Shown here piece by piece: positions 25,937-33,364 of a DNA stretch of 64,000 bases; within the stretch, counting starts at the first letter, position 1; every line of letters starts with the position of its first letter. The stretch comes from DAIDKA01 sp035503515 (GTDB lineage: Bacteria; Pseudomonadota; Gammaproteobacteria; Steroidobacterales; Steroidobacteraceae): contig DATJTJ010000046.1 in assembly GCA_035503515.1 (NCBI GenBank), positions 73,722 to 137,721 on the forward strand. Direction: 5' to 3'. The position numbers and the translations under genes were made by a program. The notes under the pieces are model-generated. The model was not told the origin of the DNA. It worked only from the letters and a program-made list of their open reading frames with translations, and made no database searches.

Positions 25937-27113
25937 ACGGAGCCTGCCGTGGCACCTGGCGCAGTGCCTCGCCGAGGGCATCGATCAGCGCGTCGACCTG
26001 CTGCTCGGTGTGGGCCGCCGACAGCGTGATGCGCAGCCGCGCCGAGTCCCGCGGCACCGTGGGCGGGCGGATGGCCGTGACCCAGAAGCCCGCGGCGAAG
26101 AGCCACTCGCTCACGGCCACGGTGCGCGCGCTGTCGCCCAGCACCAGGGGCTGGATCGGCGAGGGCGAGGGCGAGAGCGGTACGCCCACCTGTGCGCAGC
26201 CCGCCCGCAGTCGGGCCGTGAGGGCCAGCACCTTCTCGCGCCGCCAGCCTTCCGCCTGTGCGATGGCCAGCGCCGCGCGCGCCGCCGCGGCGACCGGCGG
26301 CGGCAGGGCCGTCGTATAGAGGTAGCTGCGGGCCGTCTGCACGAACCACTCGATATAGTCCGCATCGGCCGCAATGAAGGCGCCGAAGCAGCCGAAGGCC
26401 TTGCCGAGCGTGCCGACCAGCACCGGCACCGCGGTGCTGTCCAGCGCGAACTGCTCGAGGCACCCGCGCCCTGTCGCGCCCAGCACTCCCAGTCCGTGGG
26501 CGTCGTCGACGACCAGCACGGCGGCGGCCCGCGCGGCGGCGCGCGCCAGATCCGGCAGGGGTGCCAGGTCCCCGTCCATGCTGAAGACGCCATCGGTCAC
26601 CAGCAGCGTGCGGCCGCCCGGCTCCGGCAGCGCGGCCGCCGCCGCCGCCGCGTCGTTGTGCGCATAGCGCTTCAGCCGTGCCCCGCTCAGGCGGGCCGCA
26701 TCGATCAGGGAGGCATGACACAGCCGGTCCAGGAGCACCGTCGAACCACGCGCGGCAAGACAGGTGATGGCGGCGAGGTTGGCCATGTACCCGGTGGAGA
26801 ACAGCAACACCCGCTGCCGCGCGAGGAACTGCGCCAGTTCCGCCTCGAGGGCCTCGTGCTCGAGCCCGTGGCCGCTGACCAGGTGCGAGGCACCACTGCC
26901 GCTGCCCGCCGCCGCGGCACTGCGCGCCATGGCGGCCGCCAGGGCCGGATGGGCGTTGAGGCCCAGGTAGTCGTTGCCGCAGAAATTCACAAGCGACCGG
27001 CCGTCGACCACCACAGTGGCGCCGGCGCCTCTGGCGGACACGGTGCGTCGCCGGCGCTGCAGGTGCTGCGCAGCCCGCTGCGCCAGTTGCTCCCGCAGCG
27101 CGCCGCGCTTCAT
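25923..27113 (-). CDS. bioF: 8-amino-7-oxononanoate synthase
   Basis: PLP enzyme condensing pimeloyl-ACP and L-alanine, the first committed ring-building step of biotin synthesis. 396 residues, the expected length. The Schiff-base Lys sits in VGTLGKAFGCFGAF. VVDDAHGLGVLGATGRG holds the Asp that contacts the pyridine nitrogen, and NFCGNDYLGL is the N-terminal signature. The start MKRGALREQ overlaps the bioB TGA by 4 bases. Confidence 0.96.
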   Translation of the reverse strand: MKRGALREQLAQRAAQHLQRRRRTVSARGAGATVVVDGRSLVNFCGNDYLGLNAHPALAAAMARSAAAAGSGSGASHLVSGHGLEHEALEAELAQFLARQRVLLFSTGYMANLAAITCLAARGSTVLLDRLCHASLIDAARLSGARLKRYAHNDAAAAAAALPEPGGRTLLVTDGVFSMDGDLAPLPDLARAAARAAAVLVVDDAHGLGVLGATGRGCLEQFALDSTAVPVLVGTLGKAFGCFGAFIAADADYIEWFVQTARSYLYTTALPPPVAAAARAALAIAQAEGWRREKVLALTARLRAGCAQVGVPLSPSPSPIQPLVLGDSARTVAVSEWLFAAGFWVTAIRPPTVPRDSARLRITLSAAHTEQQVDALIDALGEALRQVPRQAPYAAA

Positions 27114-28060
27114 GCGCGCATGGGCTCCGGGGAGAGCCCGAGACGCACCAGCAGGTTGCGGTCCTTCTCGACGTCCGGATTGCCGGTGGTGAGCAGCTTC
27201 TCGCCGTAGAAGATGGAGTTGGCGCCGGCCATGAAGCACAGCGCCTGCATCTCGTCGCTCATCTGGGTGCGGCCCGCCGACAGCCGCACGTGCGAGCGCG
27301 GCAGCACGATGCGCGCCACGGCGATGGTGCGGATGAAGTCGAAGGGATCCACCGGGGCGGCGCCATGCAGCGGCGTGCCGGGGACCTGCACCAGCTCGTT
27401 GATGGGCACGCTCTCGGGATGCTGCGGGAGGCCCGCGAGCGTCGCCAGCATCGAGGCCCGGTCGCGCGTCGTCTCACCCATGCCGACGATGCCGCCGCAG
27501 CACACCTTGAGTCCGGCATCGCGCACCGCGGCGAGCGTGTCGAGCCGGTCCTGGAAGGTGCGCGTGGTGATGATCTCGCCGTAGAACTCCTCGGAGGTGT
27601 CCAGGTTGTGGTTGTAGTAGTCCAGACCCGCGCGCTTGAGCTGCTCGGCCTGGGCAGGCTCGAGCATCCCGAGGGTCGCGCAGGTCTCCATGCCCAGCGC
27701 GCGCACCTCGGCGACCATGGCGCAGATGACCTCGAGGTCGCGCGCCTTGGGCGAGCGGTAGGCCGCGCCCATGCAGAACCGCGTGGCCCCGGCCTCCCGG
27801 GCGCGCCGGGCGCTGTCGCGCACGGCCGCGACTTCCATCAGCGCCTCGCGGGACAGCCCGGTGTCGTAGCGCACGCTTTGCGGACAGTAGGCGCAGTCCT
27901 CGGGACAGGCGCCGGTCTTGATCGACAGCAGGGTGCTCATCTGCACGGTGTTGGGCGCGAAATGCTCGCGGTGCACGCCCTGGGCCTGCAGCAGCAGATC
28001 GAGGAACGGCCGGGCGAAGAGGCCCTCGACCTCGGCAGTGGTCCAGTCGTGACGCGTCAT
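27110..28060 (-). CDS. bioB: Biotin synthase
   Basis: Radical-SAM enzyme that inserts sulfur into dethiobiotin. 316 residues. The radical-SAM cluster motif is CPEDCAYC near residue 52, preceded by VQMSTLLSIKTGACPEDCAYCPQS in which the family signature is intact. YYNHNLDTS and RTFQDRLDTL belong to the substrate and [2Fe-2S] barrel, and the conserved Arg in VRLSAGR is present. First gene of the leftward bio operon; bioA and birA are not in the window. Confidence 0.97.
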   Translation of the reverse strand: MTRHDWTTAEVEGLFARPFLDLLLQAQGVHREHFAPNTVQMSTLLSIKTGACPEDCAYCPQSVRYDTGLSREALMEVAAVRDSARRAREAGATRFCMGAAYRSPKARDLEVICAMVAEVRALGMETCATLGMLEPAQAEQLKRAGLDYYNHNLDTSEEFYGEIITTRTFQDRLDTLAAVRDAGLKVCCGGIVGMGETTRDRASMLATLAGLPQHPESVPINELVQVPGTPLHGAAPVDPFDFIRTIAVARIVLPRSHVRLSAGRTQMSDEMQALCFMAGANSIFYGEKLLTTGNPDVEKDRNLLVRLGLSPEPMRA

Positions 28061-28142
28061 CGGTGATCCCTTGTCGTCGGCCGGCCGGCCGCCACGGGAT
28101 GTTCCGGGGCCGTCCTGCCGATGTCAACTCAACGGGACGGTC

Positions 28143-28173
28143 GATGGTGACAATTGGTTGATAATTGACCATC
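28143..28173. promoter_or_regulatory. Imperfect inverted repeat between bioB and the carotenoid oxygenase gene
   Basis: The arms GATGGT-ga-CAATT and AATTGACCATC are complementary over 11 bases with a 2-base bulge and a 7-base centre. The site lies in an AT-richer part of the 166-base divergent intergenic region, 54 bases before the oxygenase ATG. The arms are arranged opposite to the E. coli BirA operator (TTGT outside), so BirA is not supported. Could be an operator for either gene or chance. Confidence 0.4.
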
Positions 28174-28226
28174 CGGATTGGCGTATCATCCGGCAGCTTT
28201 TCCGGCACAGATAGAGGGGACACGCC

Positions 28227-29834
28227 ATGAGTCGCAAGCCGCCGCGCACCGAGGATTCCACAGGGCCGGCCCTGAGCCGCCGCAGTTTCATGGGTGCCGT
28301 TGCCGGCGTCGGCGCGGGCGCCGCGGCGGGTGGCCTGATCGTCCCGGAAAGCGCGCGCGCCGAAGTCCTCTTCCCCAAGGACCGCTCCGAGTTTGGCGCC
28401 GGCGGTGCCGCCGGCGGCGGTCCGTACCGTTCGGAGAATGATCTCTACGACTGCGAGGTCGAGGGCAAGCTGCCGGCGGACCTCGACGGCACCTGGTTCC
28501 GCGTCGGCCCGGATCCGCAGTACCCCAAGCCCGAAAAGTACGAACACGACATCATGTTCGACGGCGAAGGGCACGTCGGCGCGTTCCGCATCAAGGACGG
28601 CCATGTCGACTTCCGCAGCCGCTACGCCCGCACCCAGCGCTGGAAGGCACAGCACGCCGCCCGCCGCTCGCTCTTCGGCATGTACCGCAATCCGACCACG
28701 GACGATCCGAGCGTCAAGGGCCTCTCGCGCGGCACGGCCAACACCCAGATCTTCTACCACCACGGCAAGCTCCTGTCCCTGAAGGAGGACAGCCCGCCGG
28801 TGGCCCTGAATCCGCTGACCCTGGAAACGACCGACGACTACTACACCTTCGGCGGCGGGCTCCTGGGCCTGACCCACACCGCGCACCCGAAGCTGGATTC
28901 GGAGACCGGCGAATACGTCGCGTTCGGCTACGAGGCCAAGGGCCTGGCGACGGATGACGTCTTCGTGTTCTCCGCCGACAGGACCGGCAAGGTGAACTGG
29001 CACGCCTGGATCAAGGTGCCCTACGCCGGCATGATCCATGACTTCGCGGTGACCCAGAAGCACATCGTGTTCTACGTGGTGCCGCTCGCCACCAACATGG
29101 GCCTCATCAACGGCACCATCCCGCAGTTCAATGGCCCCGGCCCCCACTTCGCCTGGGACTCGACGCTCCCCACCTGGTTCGGCGTCATCCGCCGCGGCGG
29201 CGATGGCAAGGACCTGCGCTGGTTCAAGGGCCCCGGCTACATGTGCACCCACGTGATGGGCTGCTGGAGCGACGGCGACAAGGTCACCGTGGACATGGAC
29301 GGCGGTGAGTCCAACCAGTTCCCGTTCTTCCCGCAGCTGCATGAGCAGTTCGACCCGGTGAAGGCCGCGGGGCGCGTGATGCGCTTCTCGGTGGACCTGA
29401 AGAACCGCCGGCAGACCACCTACGACATCAAGCTGATCCATCCCGAAGTGAACGGTGCGCTGTCGCGGCAGGACGACCGCTACCACACTCTGCCGTACCG
29501 CTTCGGCTACCTGCTGTCGAGCGACCGGCAGGCCGGAAGCCGCTGGGCGGTGTTCGATCACCAGAAGGATACGGTGAGCTTCTTCGGACTCGGCCGGGAC
29601 GTGTCGCTGGCGGAAATGACCTTCGTGCCGCGCAAGAACGGCGCGGCCGAGGGCGATGGCTACCTGATCGGCGTCGCCTCGCATCCGCGCGAGGGCGGCC
29701 GCTCGGACGTGGTACTCGTGGATACGCAGCACCTGGATGCGGGCCCGGTGGCCACCATCAAGATGCCCTATCGGCTCGCGCCCCAGATCCACGGGTTCTG
29801 GGTGCCGGGGGACCAGCTGCCCGCGGCGACCTGA
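28227..29834 (+). CDS. Tat-exported carotenoid oxygenase family protein
   Basis: Non-haem iron dioxygenase of the RPE65/carotenoid cleavage/lignostilbene dioxygenase family, 535 residues. The N-terminus carries a twin-arginine signal, SRRSFMG at residues 17-23 followed by an Ala/Gly hydrophobic stretch ending near ARA-E, so it should be folded in the cytosol and exported. Candidate iron-ligand histidines lie in LTHTAHPK, AGMIHDFAVT, TCMCTHVMGCW-like YMCTHVMG, and QIHGFWVPG at the end. The first domain repeats the beta-propeller motif GTWFRVGPDPQYP. Substrate (carotenoid, apocarotenoid or stilbene) cannot be told. Monocistronic, divergent from bioB. Confidence 0.93.
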   Translation: MSRKPPRTEDSTGPALSRRSFMGAVAGVGAGAAAGGLIVPESARAEVLFPKDRSEFGAGGAAGGGPYRSENDLYDCEVEGKLPADLDGTWFRVGPDPQYPKPEKYEHDIMFDGEGHVGAFRIKDGHVDFRSRYARTQRWKAQHAARRSLFGMYRNPTTDDPSVKGLSRGTANTQIFYHHGKLLSLKEDSPPVALNPLTLETTDDYYTFGGGLLGLTHTAHPKLDSETGEYVAFGYEAKGLATDDVFVFSADRTGKVNWHAWIKVPYAGMIHDFAVTQKHIVFYVVPLATNMGLINGTIPQFNGPGPHFAWDSTLPTWFGVIRRGGDGKDLRWFKGPGYMCTHVMGCWSDGDKVTVDMDGGESNQFPFFPQLHEQFDPVKAAGRVMRFSVDLKNRRQTTYDIKLIHPEVNGALSRQDDRYHTLPYRFGYLLSSDRQAGSRWAVFDHQKDTVSFFGLGRDVSLAEMTFVPRKNGAAEGDGYLIGVASHPREGGRSDVVLVDTQHLDAGPVATIKMPYRLAPQIHGFWVPGDQLPAAT

Positions 29835-29852
29835 ACCGCCCGGATCCTGGCG

Positions 29853-32024
29853 TCACATGTCGCCTCCCGCGTACATGCGACGCCAGACCTGATCCGCCGG
29901 CAGCCAGCGCTCCGCAAGGCGCTCCGCGACCATGATTTCCTCAGGGGTCATGCGCGCGGAAATCGCGCCGAGGCGCTTCGCCGCCTCGTGTCGTTCCGAC
30001 GCGGACGTGGAATACCGGCCGGCAAGCTCGAACCACTTGTGGGCGGCCGTGACGTTCTGCATCACACCGTGACCGTCTGCATACAGGGTGCCGAGCGCGA
30101 TCTGTGCAGACGGCACACCTTTGGCGGCGGCACTGGTGAGCCACCGCGCTGCCGCAGCGTAGTCGCGTCGCAGAGCGTCGCCACTGGCGCATTCGACTCC
30201 CAACCGGGTTTCCGCGGGCGGATAACCGTGATCGGCAGCAGTGCGTAACAACCACAGTGCCTGGTCCTCGGCACGCGCGACGCCGTCGCCGGTCTCATAC
30301 AGCATTGCAAGTCGGGTCCGTGCCCAATCCTGCACCAGACTGTCGTGGTCGGTGCTGACGATAAGTCCCCGGTACCACCGCGCCGCCTCGGCGTGATCCC
30401 GCACAACGCCGATGCCCTGGTCGTACATCATCGCAAGGCTGCATTGCGCACGTTCGAGTCCCTGCTCGGCGGCCTTGCGCATCCAGGCTGCTGCGGCGGT
30501 GCCACTGGGAGGTACCACCCAGCCATTCAAATAGAGGGACGCAAGCGCGGCCTCTCCTTTCGGATTGCCCTGGTTGGCCGACTTGCTGATCCAGATCAGC
30601 GCTTTGGCGTGATCGGGCTTGTTGCCGCCTATTTCATACGAGGAACCGAGATAGGTTGCTGCCTGAGGGTCTCCCCGTTCGGCGGCCGCCTGAAGCTGGG
30701 TCCTTACGCCCGGGATGGTTTCAAACATGAGCTTCGGATCGCACGGGCGCTCAAGTATGCCCAGAACGCCCTGTCGTGCCCACAGTGCCCCCGCAAGCGG
30801 ATCGCGTGGCACGCCATGCCCCTGCGCGTACATGGCCGATAGATCCTGTTGAGCAGTGGGATCTCCCTGAAGCGCCGCCTTGCGATACCACCCGGCGGCC
30901 TGGGTATAGTCCTGCGTCACGCCGAGTCCCCGGTCGTACATCTCGCCAAGGCGTTCCTCCGCGGCCGCATTTCCTTGCTCGGCGAGGGGTCGCAATCGCG
31001 CTAGCGCGGTCCGGTAATCCCCGTGAACTATCGCACCCAGTCCCGCGTCCCGCTGCCCGGCATCGGCGCGCCAGGCGCCCATGATGCCGACGAAAATCGG
31101 CGCGACGAGTGCGAGGCAGGTCACGCCGGTCAACAGCAACTTCTTCGCGATATGCAGCCGCTCACCGATTTGGGCCGTCATGATCGCGGCGACACGTTTT
31201 TCGAGGTTCCCTCCGGCGACTCCGGAAACACACGCGAGGCGCTGCGGCAGACAGCCCTTGCAGATTTTCAGGATCGCCTCGGCATAGGACCGGCGGTCGC
31301 AGCGGCTGCGGATGACCGCCTCGTCGCAGGCCTGTTCGCGCTCGACGACCAGTCTCCTGCCGATCCACCATACCAGCGGATGGAACCAGAAGAACGCCTC
31401 GACGAGCATGTGCAGTACCGCCGTGAGATTGTCACGACGACGCCAGTGCGCGAGCTCGTGCACGAGTATCGCGTCCCGCTGCCATGGGGTGAGGTCCGGT
31501 ACGATGGCTGCTGGCAGTACGATCACGGGCCGAAAAATCCCGAACAGGCCAGGCTCCAGGAGCAGCGTCGAACAGCGGACCGGCACTGGCGCATCGTGCG
31601 GCAAGGGCGAAGCGGCGCGCACGACCGCCTCCATGCGCAGCCATCGAACCAGCCACCAGCCCAGTACGACCGCAGTTCCGCATGCCCATACGGCAAGCAG
31701 TATCGCGGCGACGCCAATGCCGCCGGGCTGCGACGCAACGCCGATGCCATATGGGATGGGCGCCACCGCAGCAGTTGCATGGGCCGCGATGAACTCCGGA
31801 AGCGGAGTCGACCTTGCGACCACTTCGACCACGGCGGTTTTCGCGGCCAGCTCCTGTGCGATCACCGCCAGCGGTGCAACGGGAATGAGGAACTTCAGCG
31901 ATGCCGCCAGCCAGATCGAATATCTGATACCCGCCCGGTCATTGCGAAATGCCAGTGTCAGGAGCGCGGCCAACCCCGAGAACACGGTCGACTGCCAAAG
32001 ATGTGCGACGACGGCGTCCATCAT
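29853..32024 (-). CDS. M56 family metallopeptidase with Sel1-repeat C-terminal domain (BlaR1-like)
   Basis: 723-residue membrane protein built like the sensor BlaR1/MecR1 but with a different sensor. The N-terminal 320 residues hold membrane helices around residues 15-60, 102-128 and 304-317, and the gluzincin motif HELAH at 189-193 with VEREQACDE near 227-235 supplying a further zinc ligand. From about residue 325 to 690, roughly nine Sel1-type repeats follow (for example AEERLGEMYDRGLGV, AQIALGTLYADGHGV), replacing the penicillin-binding domain. It overlaps the BlaI-type repressor by 4 bases. By BlaR1 precedent it should degrade the repressor on a signal; what the Sel1 repeats sense is unknown. 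Confidence 0.88.
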   Translation of the reverse strand: MMDAVVAHLWQSTVFSGLAALLTLAFRNDRAGIRYSIWLAASLKFLIPVAPLAVIAQELAAKTAVVEVVARSTPLPEFIAAHATAAVAPIPYGIGVASQPGGIGVAAILLAVWACGTAVVLGWWLVRWLRMEAVVRAASPLPHDAPVPVRCSTLLLEPGLFGIFRPVIVLPAAIVPDLTPWQRDAILVHELAHWRRRDNLTAVLHMLVEAFFWFHPLVWWIGRRLVVEREQACDEAVIRSRCDRRSYAEAILKICKGCLPQRLACVSGVAGGNLEKRVAAIMTAQIGERLHIAKKLLLTGVTCLALVAPIFVGIMGAWRADAGQRDAGLGAIVHGDYRTALARLRPLAEQGNAAAEERLGEMYDRGLGVTQDYTQAAGWYRKAALQGDPTAQQDLSAMYAQGHGVPRDPLAGALWARQGVLGILERPCDPKLMFETIPGVRTQLQAAAERGDPQAATYLGSSYEIGGNKPDHAKALIWISKSANQGNPKGEAALASLYLNGWVVPPSGTAAAAWMRKAAEQGLERAQCSLAMMYDQGIGVVRDHAEAARWYRGLIVSTDHDSLVQDWARTRLAMLYETGDGVARAEDQALWLLRTAADHGYPPAETRLGVECASGDALRRDYAAAARWLTSAAAKGVPSAQIALGTLYADGHGVMQNVTAAHKWFELAGRYSTSASERHEAAKRLGAISARMTPEEIMVAERLAERWLPADQVWRRMYAGGDM

Positions 32025-32407
32025 GACGAGCGCTCCTGTTTCGCCAGCCTGCGCAGTTCCCGCTCCGCCGCCTGGACGTCTTCGAGCGTGAATCTTCCGG
32101 CATCGATCAGGTGGGTCATGATCGGCTGCATCTGGCCGCCGAAGAGACTCAGGAAATCGTCGATCAGCCGGCGCTGCACGACATTTCGCGAGAGCACTGC
32201 CTCGAAGATATGCGCGTTGCCGATCTTGCGGGTGCGGCGCACGGCCTTCTTGGCTTCCAGCCGGTTCACCAGTGACTGCACCGAGGTATAGGGCGGCCGC
32301 TTCGCCTCGGGGAACGTTTCCTGGATCTCGCGGATGGACAAAGTTCCCCGCGTCCACAGCGCTTCCATCACCTGCAGTTCGGGCCTGTTGAGCCTCGGCA
32401 GCTTCAT
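32021..32407 (-). CDS. BlaI/MecI/CopY family transcriptional repressor
   Basis: 128-residue winged-helix repressor. The N-terminal half (LNRPELQVMEALWTRGTLSIREIQETFP, then PPYTSVQSLVNRLEAK) is the typical BlaI DNA-binding domain, and the C-terminal half is the helical dimerisation part. It is encoded first in a two-gene unit with the M56 peptidase, the usual blaI-blaR1 order. A perfect 17-base dyad 13 bases upstream of the ATG overlaps the predicted transcription start, which fits autoregulation. No beta-lactamase gene is nearby, so its other targets are unknown. Confidence 0.92.
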   Translation of the reverse strand: MKLPRLNRPELQVMEALWTRGTLSIREIQETFPEAKRPPYTSVQSLVNRLEAKKAVRRTRKIGNAHIFEAVLSRNVVQRRLIDDFLSLFGGQMQPIMTHLIDAGRFTLEDVQAAERELRRLAKQERSS

Positions 32408-32419
32408 GCGGCGACATCC

Positions 32420-32436
32420 CTACTCAAGTTGAGTAG
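32420..32436. promoter_or_regulatory. Probable BlaI-type operator (perfect dyad)
   Basis: CTACTCAA-G-TTGAGTAG is a perfect 17-base inverted repeat centred on 32428. It lies directly downstream of the predicted -10 box and covers the expected start of transcription of the repressor gene, the placement of a steric-block operator. BlaI/MecI repressors bind short perfect dyads of this kind; the exact half-site here (TACTCAA) differs from the TACA-type sites of staphylococci. Confidence 0.75.
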
Positions 32437-32465
32437 AGTCTACGCCGAACGAGTTTGGCGGGCAA
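32437..32465 (-). promoter_or_regulatory. Sigma-70-type promoter for the BlaI-M56 unit
   Basis: Reading leftward, TTGCCC (32460-32465) and TAGACT (32437-32442) are separated by exactly 17 bases. The -35 box directly abuts the ubiA stop codon at 32466, so the regulator unit has its own promoter even though ubiA ends immediately upstream on the same strand. The operator dyad begins at the next base after the -10 box. Confidence 0.6.
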
Positions 32466-33356
32466 TCAGGAGCCGTACTGGTACTGCAGCAGCACGCCTG
32501 CGAACACGGCGATCCCGGTGTAGCTGTTGTTCTGGAACGCCGCGAAACAGCCGGCCGGGTCGCGGTCCCGGATCAGCCATTGCTGGTAGAGGAAGGTCGC
32601 GGCGGCCACCACCAGGCCGCCGTAGTACCAGTTGCCGAAGTTCAGCGTCCGGCCGACGAGGCCCAGCGCGGCCAGCATCAGCAGCTGCAGGATGCCGATC
32701 ATGGCCCGGTCCATGTCGGCGAAGGCGATGGCGGTGGAGCGCACGCCGATCTTGAGGTCATCCTCGCGGTCGACCATGGCGTACTGGGTGTCGTAGATCA
32801 CCGCCCAGATCACCGCCGCGATGAACACTACCCAGGCGATGCGCGGCACCTCACCCGACTGGGCGGCGAAGGCCATGGGCACGCCCCAGCCGCCGAAGGA
32901 AATCCCCAGGTACAGCTGCGGCAGCGGAAAGAACCGCTTCACGAACGGATAGCTCACGGTGAGCGCGCCGCCGACGAGCGCCAGCTTCACGGTCAGCAGA
33001 TCCAGCTGCAGCACCAGGCCCAGCGCGGCGGCGGACAGCAGCACGAACAGCACGATCGCCTCGGACGGCGTCACCCGGCGGGCCGCGAGCGGCCGCCGGC
33101 GGGTGCGGCGGATGTGCGGATCGATGTCGCGATCGGCCAGGTCGTTGATGACGCAGCCCGCGGCGCGCATCGCGAAGACCCCGAGCACGAACACGATCAG
33201 CACCCGCGGCGCCGGGCGGCCATGGCCCGCGATCCACAGCGCCCATAGCACCGGCCACAGCAGCAGCCAGATGCCGATGGGCCGGTCGAGCCGCGCCAGG
33301 CGCGCGTAGTCCGCCAGCCTTCGGCCCAGTCGGTAGGTAAACGGGGCGGTTGCCAT
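32466..33356 (-). CDS. ubiA: 4-hydroxybenzoate octaprenyltransferase
   Basis: Membrane prenyltransferase that joins the polyprenyl tail to 4-hydroxybenzoate in ubiquinone synthesis. 296 residues from the ATG at 33356; a TTG at 33368 would add four residues and overlap recG. The two Asp-rich magnesium motifs are NDLADRDID near residue 79 and YDTQYAMVDREDD near 195. Eight or nine predicted helices. The substrate-specific RLDRPIGIWLLLWP N-terminal segment is typical of UbiA. Last gene of the gmk-rpoZ-spoT-ridA-recG-ubiA string. Confidence 0.95.
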   Translation of the reverse strand: MATAPFTYRLGRRLADYARLARLDRPIGIWLLLWPVLWALWIAGHGRPAPRVLIVFVLGVFAMRAAGCVINDLADRDIDPHIRRTRRRPLAARRVTPSEAIVLFVLLSAAALGLVLQLDLLTVKLALVGGALTVSYPFVKRFFPLPQLYLGISFGGWGVPMAFAAQSGEVPRIAWVVFIAAVIWAVIYDTQYAMVDREDDLKIGVRSTAIAFADMDRAMIGILQLLMLAALGLVGRTLNFGNWYYGGLVVAAATFLYQQWLIRDRDPAGCFAAFQNNSYTGIAVFAGVLLQYQYGS

Positions 33357-33364
33357 AGCGGTAT

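Noticed and set aside
28143..28173. BirA-type biotin operator
   Set aside because: The half-sites point the wrong way (GGT outside, TTG/CAA inside) and the spacing does not match TTGTAAACC-N16-GGTTTACAA.
28158..28189. Sigma-70 promoter for the carotenoid oxygenase
   Set aside because: TTGACC-13-TATCAT and TTGATA-20-TATCAT both have unsuitable spacing.
29853..32407. Classical beta-lactam sensing bla system
   Set aside because: No penicillin-binding sensor domain and no beta-lactamase gene nearby; only the repressor and M56 parts match.
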